The notes below the pieces were generated by a model. The model was not told the origin of the DNA and ran no database searches. It was given only the letters and a program-made list of their open reading frames with translations. Of a stretch of 37,879 nt of DNA, positions 6,476 through 15,355 are shown piece by piece. The translations under genes were made by a program, and so were the position numbers. Source of the DNA: Methylobacterium oxalidis (lineage in GTDB: Bacteria > Pseudomonadota > Alphaproteobacteria > Rhizobiales > Beijerinckiaceae); assembly GCF_007992195.1 (NCBI RefSeq), contig NZ_BJZU01000111.1:1-37879 (forward strand), in the 5' to 3' direction. Every line of letters begins with the position of its first letter. Positions within the stretch are counted from its first letter, which is position 1.

Positions 6476-9400
6476 ATGGCCACCCAGAACCCGAATTTTA
6501 CGGTCAACCAGGACGACCTCGCCTATATCCTGAAGCAGATCGTGATCGCTGAGCGGGAGACCGCCGGCGAAACATTGCAGCAGATCATCGGACCGAATGC
6601 TGCTATCCTGCCCTGGGGCCTGCGCCACGTCGACGGATCGAACAACAACCTCCTGCCCGGTGGCCAGTTCGTCGGCGCCGCCGACCAGATCCTGCCGCGC
6701 CTGCTCGATCCGAACTTCCTGAACGATCAGGACGGCGACACGATGCCGTTCGGGCCCGGCATGGCCGTCACCAACACCGATTACGGCTCGGTCGGCGCGC
6801 CGTCAGCGCCGACGGTGAACGGCGGCCACACGGGCAATGTGGCGGATGCGGATCCCCGCATCATCTCAAACCTCATCGTCGACATGTCGGTGAACAACCC
6901 GGCCGCGATCGCCGCCTGGTTCGGCAATCCGCTCGCGGTTGCGGCCTGGGAGGCGGCGCATCCCGGCAAGACGGCGGTCGCACCGCCGAAGCCCGGTGAG
7001 ACGCTCGGACCGAACGAGGTCGCGCTCACCAACGAAGACCTGTCGGTGATCCCGAACCAGTCGCCGGACATCGGCCTCTCGCCGCAGTTCAACGGCTGGA
7101 TGACCTTCTTCGGCCAGTTCTTCGACCACGGCCTCGATCTCATCACGAAGGGCAACAACGGGACGGTCTACATCCCGCTGCAGCCGGACGATCCGCTCTA
7201 CGTCGAGGGCAGCCACACGAATTTCATGGCGCTGACGCGCTCGACCCCCGTTGCGGGCCCCGGCGCGGATGGCGTGATGGGCACGGCGGACGACACGAAC
7301 CACGAGACGATCAACACGACGACGCCGTGGATCGATCAGAACCAGACCTACACCTCGCACGCGTCGCACCAGGTGTTCCTGCGCGAATACGCGTTCTCCG
7401 TCGACTCTGACGGCGACGGGGTCAACGACTCGCACGCCGTTTCGACCGGACGCCTCCTCGACGGTGCCAATGGCAGCATTGCGACCTGGGCCGATACGAA
7501 GGCTCAAGCGCTCCGGATGCTCGGCATCAAGCTCGATGATTATGATGTCCTCGACGTGCCGCTTCTGCGCACGGACGCCTACGGCAACTTCATCCCCGGA
7601 CCGAACGGCTACGCCCAGATCGCGACGTCTACCGGCTTCGTCGAAGGGACGGCTGAGGGCATCTCCGTGCCGGCGAATGCCTTTCGTACCGGGCACGCCT
7701 TCCTGAACGACATCGCGCACCACGCCGAGCCGGTGATGGTCGACCACGACCACAATCCAGCGACGCCCGCGGTTAAACAGATGGCCGACTCCGATCCGGG
7801 CGTCGGAGACGACGGCGATCCGCTCACCTACGACGACGAGATGCTGAATTCGCATTTCGTGACCGGCGACGGCCGCGGCAACGAGAATATCGGCCTCACC
7901 GCGGTCCACACGATCTTCCATTCCGAGCACAACCGGCTTGTCGAAGCGAACAAGCAGACGATCCTCGCCTCCGCGGCAAACGGCGACGTCTCGTTCCTGA
8001 ACGAGTGGCTCCTGACCGACGTCACCTCCGTTCCGGCCGACACGTCCAAGCTCGTCTGGGATGGCGAGCGCCTGTTCCAGGCCGCGAAGTTCGTGACCGA
8101 GATGCAGTACCAGCACCTCGTCTTCGAGGAGTTCGCCCGCAAGGTCCAGCCGGCGGTGAACCCGTTCGTGTTCACGAATACGCCCGACATCGATCCGGCG
8201 ATCACGGCCGAGTTCGCGCACGTCGTCTACCGGTTCGGCCACTCGATGCTGACCGACAAGATCGACCGGCTCGACGTGAACATGAACGCGAGCGACATCG
8301 AGCTCTTCGACGCCTTCCTCAACCCGCAGGCGTTCACCGCGAGCGGCCTCACCGCAGCCGAGGCGACCGGCGCGATCGTGCGCGGCATGTCGCGCCAGGC
8401 CGGTAACGAGATCGACGAGTTCGTGGTGAACTCGCTGCGCAACAATCTTCTCGGCCTGCCGCTCGACCTCGCGGCACTCAACCTCGCCCGTGGCCGCGAA
8501 ACCGGGGTGCCGGCCTTCAACGTCGCCAGGGCGCAGTTCTACGAGGACACCGGCAACATCGACCTGAAGCCTTACGACAACTGGCTGGCGCTCGCCCAGA
8601 ACCTCAAGAACCCGCTCTCGATCGTGAACTTCATTGCGGCCTACGGCACGCATCCGCTGCTCCAGGCCGAGACCACGATCGAGGGTAAGCGCGCGGTGGC
8701 GCTCGCCCTCGTCATCGGGAGCCGGGAAACCATTCTTGGCGATCCGACCACCACGGCCGATGACCGCGTGATCGATGGTGCCGCGGTCAGCGATCGGCTC
8801 GACTTCCTCAACTCGACCGGTGAATGGGCTGGTCACGAGTCCGGCCTCAACCTCGTCGACCTCTGGATCGGCGGGCTTGCGGAGCGCAAGACCGAATTCG
8901 GCGGCATGCTGGGCTCGACGTTCAACTACGTCTTCGAGAGCCAGCTGGAGAACCTCCAGAACGGCGATCGGCTCTACTACCTCAGCCGCCTGCAGGGCCT
9001 GAACCTCCTGAACGAACTCGAGGCGAACACCTTCTCGGCGCTCGCCATGCGCAACTCCGATCTCGGCGACACGACCTCCTCGCACGTGGCCGGCAACCTC
9101 TTCGATACGCCCGACCTGACGCTTGAGATCGACCAGACGAAGCAGATCGACATCGATCCGGTCCAGGCCAACGCGGTCCTCGAGGCGATCGACCCGAAGG
9201 TCACCCGGCATGCGCCCGGTGTCGACGTCAACGGCGACGGTCAGGCGGATGGCGGCTACATCCGCTTTTCGGGCGGCGAGCACGTCGTTCTCGGTGGCAC
9301 CGAGGGTAACGACACGCTGATCGGCGATCGCGGTATCGACACCCTCTGGGGTGACGGCGGCGACGACTACCTCAACGCCCAGACCGAATCCGATCAGGTC

Positions 9401-12400
9401 TTCGGCGGTGACGGTGATGACATCATCGTCGACCCGTTCGGCGACAACTTCCTGCGCGGTGATGCAGGCAACGACGTGATCAGCGTCGGCGCCGGCCTCA
9501 ACGTCCTCTTCGGCGGCGAGGGCCAGGACTTCATCATGGCCGGGCTCGATGGCTCGGAGGTGTTCGCCGGCCGCGACAACGACTTCGTCATGGGCGGAAA
9601 CGGCAACGAGAACCTCATGGGCAATGAGGGTGACGACTGGATCGAGGGAGGCGACGGGTTCGACTCGCTCTCGGGCGAGAACTCGCAGCTCTTCTTCAAC
9701 TCGACCATCATCGGCCACGACATCCTGAACGGCCAGAACAACGACACCGACTATGACGGCGAGTCCGGTGACGACATCATGTTCGAGGGCGCCGGCATCC
9801 AGCGCAACAACGGGATGCTCGGCTTCGACTGGGGCATCCACAAGTTCGACCCGAACGCGGCTCGCTCCGACCTCGCGCTCGGCATCGTGGCGGCTGGCAT
9901 CCCGGCCGTGGCCGGGTTTGATCAGCAGCAGGACCTGACGCTGCGTGACCGCTTCGACTCGACCGAAGGCCTGTCGGGCTGGAAGTTCGACGATGACCTG
10001 AAGGGGTCCGATGCGCCGATCGGCGCGGTTGGTGCCGGCGGTGCAGAGGTCATCGGCGGCACGATCTTCGACAGCGCGCTCACCGTGGAGGGGGTTGCCC
10101 GGATCCATGGCCTCGCGGCGCTCCTCAACGGCATCGACGACAGCGACGTCGACGAGTTCGGGGTGACCCATCCCGGCATCATCCTGAACACGAGCACCGG
10201 TGCGAACATCCTTCTCGGCGGCGGCGGCAGCGACACCATCCGCGGACGGGCCGGCAACGACATCATCGACGGCGACTCCTGGCTGAACGTCCGGATCGCG
10301 CTCTATGCGGACAAGAGCCGCAGCGGCACGCCGACCATGACGGCCGAGAGCATGTCGTCTGTCGTGACCGACCTCGCCGGCAACGTGCTCTTCGGCGGCA
10401 AGGCGCTCTCCGCCTTGATGCTCGATCGCACGCTCAATCCTGGCCAACTCGAGATGGTGCGAGAGATCCTCGACGGGGATCCGACGGATGCCGCAAACGA
10501 CGTCGCGGTCTACGCCGGCGTCCGGGCCGGCTACACCTTCGGCAAGAACATTGACGGCAGCTGGACGGTGACCGACACCGACGCGACGGACGGCGACGAG
10601 GGCACCGACAAGCTCTGGAACATCGAGACGCTCCGGTTCTCCGACCGGGACGTCCTGATCGTCAACCGGCCGCCGACGGGCCAGCTGACCATCACCGGCT
10701 CGGAGAACGTGCTCACCGCCAACACGGCCGGCATCGCCGATCCGAACGGCCTCGGCACCTTCTCGTTCCAGTGGCAGGTCTCGACTGACGGGCTCACCGG
10801 CTGGACGAACTTCGGCGGGCCGACGGCCAATCCGAACTTGACCATCGGCAACGGCGGCGACACCCGCTTCTTCCAGGTGATCGGGCGCTACACCGACCAG
10901 TCCGGTTTTGCCGAGAGCCTGACTTCGAACATCACGGCTCGGGTCGGAAGCAACACGGCCGGTGACACGATCACCGGCTCGACCGGGCCGAACCTGATCA
11001 ACGGCCGGGGCAACAACGACACCCTGAACGGGTCGGATGGGAACGACATCATCAACGGCGGAGCCGGAAACGACACTCTTGCCGGCGGCGACGGCAACGA
11101 CACCCTTACGGGTGGCGACGGCAACGACATCGTCAATGGCGGGGCCGGCGACGACACGATCATCATCGACATCGACGGCACGGGTGACGGGGCCGATACG
11201 CTCTCGGGCGGCGCGGATCTCGACACGCTCTTGATCGTCGACACGGGCGCCGGAAACGAGGACCTGAACATCGTCTTCGGAACCCGGATCACCCAGATCG
11301 AGGGCGGTGGGCCGATCAACACCGACATCGAGCAGGTCCGCGCCGATCTCGGAGCGGGAGCCGGCGACGGCTTGGTCTACTCGGCCACAAGCTCGGCTGT
11401 GACCGTCAACCTCGCAACAGGTACGGCCTCGGGCTTTGCCTCGATTGCCGGGATCGAGAACGTCACCGGCACGAACAATGCCGACACGATCACGGGCAAC
11501 GCGGTGGCGAACGTGCTCACCGGCGGTGCCGGAGCGGACACGCTCGATGGTGGCGCGGGCAACGACACGCTGAACGGCGGCACCGAGGCCGACACGCTCT
11601 TGGGCGGCGCGGGCAACGACACGCTCGACGGTGGCGCAGGCGCCGACATCATGCGGGGCGGCGCGGACAACGACACCTATGTGGTCGATGTCGCGGGCGA
11701 CGTGGTCGACGAGACCACGGCCGGATCGTCGGGCACCGACACAGTGCGGACGGCACTCGCGAGTTACACGCTCGGGACGAATGTCGAGAACCTGACTTAT
11801 ACCGGGAACGCCGCCTTCTCCGGCACCGGCAACACGCTGAACAACGTGCTCACAGGCGGCAATGCGGCTGCTGGCGACACCCTCAGCGGCGACGCTGGCG
11901 ACGACACGCTCGACGGCAACGGCGGCAACGACACCCTCCTGGGCGGGGCCGGTAATGACACGCTCGACGGCGGTACGGGCAATGACACGCTGAACGGCGA
12001 CGCTGGAAACGACTCGCTCGCGGGAGGTACCGGCAATGACACCGTCAACGGCGGCGACGGCGACGACGTGATCACCTGGAACGCGAGCCTCTTCGGGCTC
12101 ACGCCCGACGGCCGCGACGTGGTCAACGGCGGAACGGAAGGCGCGGGAGGCGACAGGTTCGTCGTCAACGGCTCGATCGGCGCGGAGGTCTTCCGGGTCT
12201 ATGCCAAGGCGGACGCAGTCGCGGCCGGCATCTACGCGGCTGCCGGCACGGCTGAGATCATCGTCACCCGCAACACCAACGGTGTGAACGGTGCGGTGAC
12301 GGCGAACAACATCATCTCCGAACTCACCGATATCGAGGAGATCACGATCAACACCGGTGCCGGCAACGACACGGTGCTGGCGGTCGGCAACTTCAACCCG

Positions 12401-13504
12401 ACCAGCCTGAACTTCAATACGATCACGATCAACGGCTCCGACGGCGACGACACGGTCGACATCTCATCGCTTCAGTCGGCGCACCGGATCGTGTTCACCT
12501 CGAACGGCGGCCACGACACTGTCCTCGGCGCGCTTCGCCCTCAGGACGTGATCGAGCTGCCGACGGGCCTCACGCCCGCAGAGTGCGCGATCGTCGAGAA
12601 CGCGGATGGCACCACCACGATGTCTGGCGGCGGACACAGCGTCACCTACACGCGTGGTGAAAACTCCGGCCCAGTGACGCACAACCCGGGTACGGAGCAG
12701 CCCGGCACCAACGATCCTGATTACGGATCGATGGCACACCACCGCGAGCACTTCGGCAACGTGAGCCACGACGCGCACAGTGCCGCGGGCGAGGTCTACG
12801 CCCTCTACGACGCCATGTTCGACCGGGCCTGCGACGTCGGCGGCCAGCAGTACTGGACGGAGGCGCGCGCCACCGGAATGTCCCTGCACGACATGGCCGA
12901 GGGCTTCCTCGGCTCGGACGAGGGCAAGGGGCATCACGGCATGGAGGACGACCGCGCCTTCGTCGAGAGCCTCTACCACACGGCGCTCGGCCGGGAGGGC
13001 GAGGATGCGGGTGTCGACGCCTGGGTCGACGCGCTTGAGAACGGGATGTCGCGTGCCGACGTGGCGCTCGGCTTCGCCTTCTCGGGGGAGAACCTCGACG
13101 GACTGCAGCCGGTCTTCGAGTACGGCGTGTTCACGGCCGACAAGGACGCGAGCGACGCGGCGCGGCTCTACTACGGCCTCCTCGACCGAGCGCCCGACGC
13201 TGAGGGCCTCGTGGCTTGGACATCCGCAATGAAGGCGGGCCTGTCCGACACCGCCGCGGCACAGAGCTTCCTCGACTCGATGGAGTACAAGACGAAGTAC
13301 GTGGAGCTCTCGAACGAAGACTTCGTCGACATGCTCTATAAGAACGCCCTCGGCCGCGACGCGGAGGACGAGGGCTTGGAAAGCTGGACTGCGGCTCTCG
13401 AGAACGGAGCCTCCCGCGCCTCGGTGGCGACAGGTATTGCTCTCAGCCAGGAAGCTCAGAGCTGCCTGATCTCGCAGATCGAAGAGGGCTGGCACCTCGT
13501 CTGA
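6476..13504 (+). CDS. Giant secreted animal-type haem peroxidase with RTX and DUF4214 repeats
   Basis: 2342 residues. The N-terminal 900 match the peroxidase-cyclooxygenase superfamily. FFGQFFDHG (211-219) gives distal Gln214, Asp217 and His218. RGNENIGLT (467-475) gives the catalytic Arg467 and haem-linking Glu470. YRFGHSM (585-591) gives proximal His589. By myeloperoxidase alignment, the Ca-ligand Asp after the distal His is Gly219. RTX nonapeptides (GGxGNDTLx type) fall at about 931-1072, 1492-1562 and 1667-1868. An Ig-like segment lies at about 1393-1490. The end (2102-2342) has four helical LYxxxLxRxxDxxG units, i.e. two DUF4214 domains. RTX repeats imply type I secretion and folding in external calcium, yet no exporter lies in the window. 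Mn-oxidising MopA-type peroxidases share this architecture, so Mn(II) oxidation is possible but inferred. Confidence 0.9.
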   Translation: MATQNPNFTVNQDDLAYILKQIVIAERETAGETLQQIIGPNAAILPWGLRHVDGSNNNLLPGGQFVGAADQILPRLLDPNFLNDQDGDTMPFGPGMAVTNTDYGSVGAPSAPTVNGGHTGNVADADPRIISNLIVDMSVNNPAAIAAWFGNPLAVAAWEAAHPGKTAVAPPKPGETLGPNEVALTNEDLSVIPNQSPDIGLSPQFNGWMTFFGQFFDHGLDLITKGNNGTVYIPLQPDDPLYVEGSHTNFMALTRSTPVAGPGADGVMGTADDTNHETINTTTPWIDQNQTYTSHASHQVFLREYAFSVDSDGDGVNDSHAVSTGRLLDGANGSIATWADTKAQALRMLGIKLDDYDVLDVPLLRTDAYGNFIPGPNGYAQIATSTGFVEGTAEGISVPANAFRTGHAFLNDIAHHAEPVMVDHDHNPATPAVKQMADSDPGVGDDGDPLTYDDEMLNSHFVTGDGRGNENIGLTAVHTIFHSEHNRLVEANKQTILASAANGDVSFLNEWLLTDVTSVPADTSKLVWDGERLFQAAKFVTEMQYQHLVFEEFARKVQPAVNPFVFTNTPDIDPAITAEFAHVVYRFGHSMLTDKIDRLDVNMNASDIELFDAFLNPQAFTASGLTAAEATGAIVRGMSRQAGNEIDEFVVNSLRNNLLGLPLDLAALNLARGRETGVPAFNVARAQFYEDTGNIDLKPYDNWLALAQNLKNPLSIVNFIAAYGTHPLLQAETTIEGKRAVALALVIGSRETILGDPTTTADDRVIDGAAVSDRLDFLNSTGEWAGHESGLNLVDLWIGGLAERKTEFGGMLGSTFNYVFESQLENLQNGDRLYYLSRLQGLNLLNELEANTFSALAMRNSDLGDTTSSHVAGNLFDTPDLTLEIDQTKQIDIDPVQANAVLEAIDPKVTRHAPGVDVNGDGQADGGYIRFSGGEHVVLGGTEGNDTLIGDRGIDTLWGDGGDDYLNAQTESDQVFGGDGDDIIVDPFGDNFLRGDAGNDVISVGAGLNVLFGGEGQDFIMAGLDGSEVFAGRDNDFVMGGNGNENLMGNEGDDWIEGGDGFDSLSGENSQLFFNSTIIGHDILNGQNNDTDYDGESGDDIMFEGAGIQRNNGMLGFDWGIHKFDPNAARSDLALGIVAAGIPAVAGFDQQQDLTLRDRFDSTEGLSGWKFDDDLKGSDAPIGAVGAGGAEVIGGTIFDSALTVEGVARIHGLAALLNGIDDSDVDEFGVTHPGIILNTSTGANILLGGGGSDTIRGRAGNDIIDGDSWLNVRIALYADKSRSGTPTMTAESMSSVVTDLAGNVLFGGKALSALMLDRTLNPGQLEMVREILDGDPTDAANDVAVYAGVRAGYTFGKNIDGSWTVTDTDATDGDEGTDKLWNIETLRFSDRDVLIVNRPPTGQLTITGSENVLTANTAGIADPNGLGTFSFQWQVSTDGLTGWTNFGGPTANPNLTIGNGGDTRFFQVIGRYTDQSGFAESLTSNITARVGSNTAGDTITGSTGPNLINGRGNNDTLNGSDGNDIINGGAGNDTLAGGDGNDTLTGGDGNDIVNGGAGDDTIIIDIDGTGDGADTLSGGADLDTLLIVDTGAGNEDLNIVFGTRITQIEGGGPINTDIEQVRADLGAGAGDGLVYSATSSAVTVNLATGTASGFASIAGIENVTGTNNADTITGNAVANVLTGGAGADTLDGGAGNDTLNGGTEADTLLGGAGNDTLDGGAGADIMRGGADNDTYVVDVAGDVVDETTAGSSGTDTVRTALASYTLGTNVENLTYTGNAAFSGTGNTLNNVLTGGNAAAGDTLSGDAGDDTLDGNGGNDTLLGGAGNDTLDGGTGNDTLNGDAGNDSLAGGTGNDTVNGGDGDDVITWNASLFGLTPDGRDVVNGGTEGAGGDRFVVNGSIGAEVFRVYAKADAVAAGIYAAAGTAEIIVTRNTNGVNGAVTANNIISELTDIEEITINTGAGNDTVLAVGNFNPTSLNFNTITINGSDGDDTVDISSLQSAHRIVFTSNGGHDTVLGALRPQDVIELPTGLTPAECAIVENADGTTTMSGGGHSVTYTRGENSGPVTHNPGTEQPGTNDPDYGSMAHHREHFGNVSHDAHSAAGEVYALYDAMFDRACDVGGQQYWTEARATGMSLHDMAEGFLGSDEGKGHHGMEDDRAFVESLYHTALGREGEDAGVDAWVDALENGMSRADVALGFAFSGENLDGLQPVFEYGVFTADKDASDAARLYYGLLDRAPDAEGLVAWTSAMKAGLSDTAAAQSFLDSMEYKTKYVELSNEDFVDMLYKNALGRDAEDEGLESWTAALENGASRASVATGIALSQEAQSCLISQIEEGWHLV

Positions 13505-13534
13505 TCTGACTGACGGCTCATAGGTAAGCTCGAG

Positions 13535-13574
13535 GTAGGGAGTGAGCGGCGAGAGCTGGCCACTCCCTGCTTTC
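13535..13574 (+). terminator. Terminator after the peroxidase gene
   Basis: GTAGGGAGTG and CACTCCCTGC (13561-13570) form a 10-bp stem with one wobble pair around a 16-base loop, followed by TTTCAT. It lies 31 bp after the stop codon, separating the peroxidase from the downstream regulator. The T-run is short. Confidence 0.5.
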
Positions 13575-13576
13575 AT

Positions 13577-13603
13577 CGCGAAAGGGAAATCTTACCTTTC
13601 GCG
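13577..13603. promoter_or_regulatory. Perfect 9-bp inverted repeat before the LuxR-type gene
   Basis: CGCGAAAGG and CCTTTCGCG are exact inverted copies around a nine-base spacer. It lies 77 bp before the regulator start and directly after the peroxidase terminator. It could be an operator, for example for autoregulation, or a second transcription barrier. Confidence 0.4.
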
Positions 13604-13679
13604 TGCACCATCCTAAAGCTTTCCTCGACCAGATCAATCGAAGTCGGTACTTGTACTACCTCCGTCGGAGAATGTGACA

Positions 13680-14309
13680 ATGTGTACTCATTCGAGCTTT
13701 GCCATTGTCGCCAAAACATCAGATCGACACCTAAACAGGCTTCGAAAAATTCTTCATGATCATTGTGCGTGTCAGGAGATTGTTGAGTACGAATCGATCC
13801 TCTCTGCGATGAATAAATTGAAAAACAAGAGAAATCTGTCGGCCATTTTCTTTCGCTTAGAGGAGCCGACAATAAGACAATTGAACGATCTGAGAACAAT
13901 TAGAGTACTTTACGGACACATACGTCTCGTTATTATCGCAGATAGCGATCGCCAACGACATGTTCTAGCCGCAGTGCAAGCTGGCATGCACGGATATATC
14001 CCAACACTTCTTGATCCTGCCGAATTTGATCGGGCAGTTTTGACAGTCTGCAAAGGTCAAGTGTATGTACCAGCTTCGATCGCCAATGCAGGGATCGTCA
14101 AAGAAGAAAGTGCAAATAAAAACCCTGAAGATGCTTCAAAACTTCTTTCTCGTAAACAACAAGAAGTGTTTTTCCTTCTGCGTAGTGGACTGACCAATAA
14201 AGAGATAGCGCGGAAATTTAACGTCTCAGAAGCTGCGATAAAGTCGCATAATGTTGCCATATATAGAAAATTAGGTGCGCTGAAACGTGCCGATTTTATT
14301 CATTACTAG
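13680..14309 (+). CDS. LuxR/NarL-type regulator with a degenerate receiver
   Basis: The C-terminal GerE/LuxR helix-turn-helix is clear (LSRKQQEVFFLLRSGLTNKE, then IARKFNVSEAAIKSHNVAIY). The N-terminal half has the shape of a response-regulator receiver, with AAVQAGMHGYIPTLLDPAEF matching the alpha4-beta5 region. The acidic pocket is replaced, the expected phospho-acceptor position reads R in AIFFRLEEP, and the conserved beta5 lysine is T. It is probably phosphorylation-independent. The gene is clearly more AT-rich than its neighbours, suggesting separate transfer. The ATG at 13680 is nine bases after GGAG; the upstream GTG at 13674 is too close. Being directly downstream of the peroxidase, it may control it. 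Confidence 0.8.
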   Translation: MCTHSSFAIVAKTSDRHLNRLRKILHDHCACQEIVEYESILSAMNKLKNKRNLSAIFFRLEEPTIRQLNDLRTIRVLYGHIRLVIIADSDRQRHVLAAVQAGMHGYIPTLLDPAEFDRAVLTVCKGQVYVPASIANAGIVKEESANKNPEDASKLLSRKQQEVFFLLRSGLTNKEIARKFNVSEAAIKSHNVAIYRKLGALKRADFIHY

Positions 14310-14407
14310 AGATAAATCGCAGCCCCATGATCAGGTTTGACCTAGCCTGACTGTCATTTTGAGCTAGAGTAACAGAGGGTGCGATCGGCAGGGCGAAAGG
14401 ACCGTCA

Positions 14408-14500
14408 ATGGCAGGGCCGCGATGCGGTTGCGGATCAGAGCCTATGGAGTCGGCCATCTGGCGTAAGGCGCGGGCGCGGCGCCCCGGGGTGGGCGCCTAA
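14408..14500 (+). CDS. Very small ORF, 30 aa
   Basis: AAAGGA lies six bases before an ATG opening a 30-residue basic frame (MAGPRCGCGSEPMESAIWRK, then an arginine-rich tail). It has no recognised relatives. It lies in the otherwise gene-free stretch between the LuxR-type gene and the res-like site. Low confidence. Confidence 0.2.
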   Translation: MAGPRCGCGSEPMESAIWRKARARRPGVGA

Positions 14501-14584
14501 TCGATAAATCGCGTGCATGGGGCGATTTTGCCCAATGAGAGGATCTCGACCAGCAGGATTATGCGGCTGGCGCATATCTCAACT

Positions 14585-14612
14585 TGTCCCTTGGGGTATA
14601 CCGCAGCGGACA
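14585..14612 (+). other. res-like crossover site (copy C) upstream of the resolvase gene
   Basis: Left half TGTCCCTTGGGG, core TATA, right half CCGCAGCGGACA: a 28-bp imperfect two-fold site located 95 bp before the resolvase start. Together with the preceding 25 bp it matches positions 90-141. Position next to the recombinase gene and dimer symmetry are as expected for subsite I of a resolvase res region. Confidence 0.7.
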
Positions 14613-14670
14613 GAGCGGCGATGGACAAAAAGCGCGTCCGTTAGGGTTGATCCTGATCAACGTACATGCT

Positions 14671-14697
14671 TGTATGCGGACACCGCATCAGCGGACA
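14671..14697 (-). promoter_or_regulatory. Accessory resolvase half-sites / probable autoregulatory operator
   Basis: Read on the minus strand, TGTCCGCTG and TGTCCGCATA occur in tandem here, repeating the TGTCCGCTG half of copy C. They end 10 bp before the resolvase ATG. Res regions of small resolvases usually have such accessory subsites, which also repress the gene. Assignment is by sequence similarity. Confidence 0.4.
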
Positions 14698-14707
14698 GAG
14701 TCCCGGC

Positions 14708-15343
14708 ATGTCACAGACCATCCTGTACGCGCGCGTCTCCACCAGCGAGCAGACCGCCGCTCACCAGCGCACACAGGCCGAGGCAGCCGGGTTCCAGATC
14801 AATCACGTTGTGGCCGATGACGGCGTGTCCGGCCTTTCCACCTCCCTGGCAGAGCGCCCGCAAGGGCGCCGGCTCTTCGACATGCTCCGCCGCGGCGATG
14901 TGCTGGTCGTGCGCTGGGTTGACCGCCTCGGCCGCAACTACGGCGACGTCTGCGACACCCTCCGCGAGTTCATGCGCCGCGGCGTGATCGTCCGGACCGT
15001 CATCAACGGCCTGACGTTTGACGGCGCCACCAAGGACCCGATGCAGCAGGCGGTGCGCGACGCGCTGATCAGCTTCATGGCAGCGATGAGCCAAGCCCAG
15101 GCGGAAGCTACCAAGGAGGCGCAGCGGGCCGGCATCGAGCACGCCAGAGCACGCGAGGATGCCTATCGGGGCCGCAAACCGAGCTTCACTCGTGCGCAGC
15201 TCGCGACGGTGCGCAGCCTTCTGGCTGAGGGCACTGGAGTTTCGGCTGTTGCGAAGGCCACGGGCCTGACGCGGCAGACAGTCTATCGGATCTGGCGTGA
15301 TCCTGCGGAGGCTGAAGCCGCGCTCGCGCGCTGGGCAGCGTAA
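14708..15343 (+). CDS. Small serine recombinase (resolvase/invertase family)
   Basis: 211 residues, the normal size of Tn3/Hin-type resolvases. The N-terminus ILYARVSTSEQ carries the nucleophile Ser11. DDGVSG and WVDRLGRN are the conserved arginine-containing active-site segments. The long E-helix is around residues 100-140, and the C-terminal helix-turn-helix reads GVSAVAKATGLTRQTVYRIW. The enzyme would make staggered cuts with a covalent serine link at two-fold sites, and one such site is just upstream. The ATG at 14708 begins the conserved fold; longer frames start in the res region. Remnants of similar proteins lie at 6047 and 25145. The most likely function is resolution of plasmid multimers or cointegrates. 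Confidence 0.9.
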   Translation: MSQTILYARVSTSEQTAAHQRTQAEAAGFQINHVVADDGVSGLSTSLAERPQGRRLFDMLRRGDVLVVRWVDRLGRNYGDVCDTLREFMRRGVIVRTVINGLTFDGATKDPMQQAVRDALISFMAAMSQAQAEATKEAQRAGIEHARAREDAYRGRKPSFTRAQLATVRSLLAEGTGVSAVAKATGLTRQTVYRIWRDPAEAEAALARWAA

Positions 15344-15355
15344 CGGGCTCGTCGC

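Noticed and set aside
6866..10447. 1193-codon open frame on the minus strand
   Set aside because: It is antisense to the peroxidase; its Val/Asp/Arg/Glu-rich composition is the usual shadow of a GC-rich gene, with no start site or domain.
9290..12080. Regular short repeats considered as a CRISPR array or satellite
   Set aside because: The periodicity is that of RTX nonapeptide codons inside one open frame; repeats vary at synonymous positions and there are no unique spacers.
12464..13576. 370-codon minus-strand frame
   Set aside because: Antisense to the DUF4214 end of the peroxidase; low-complexity Val/Glu/Arg shadow without a ribosome-binding site.
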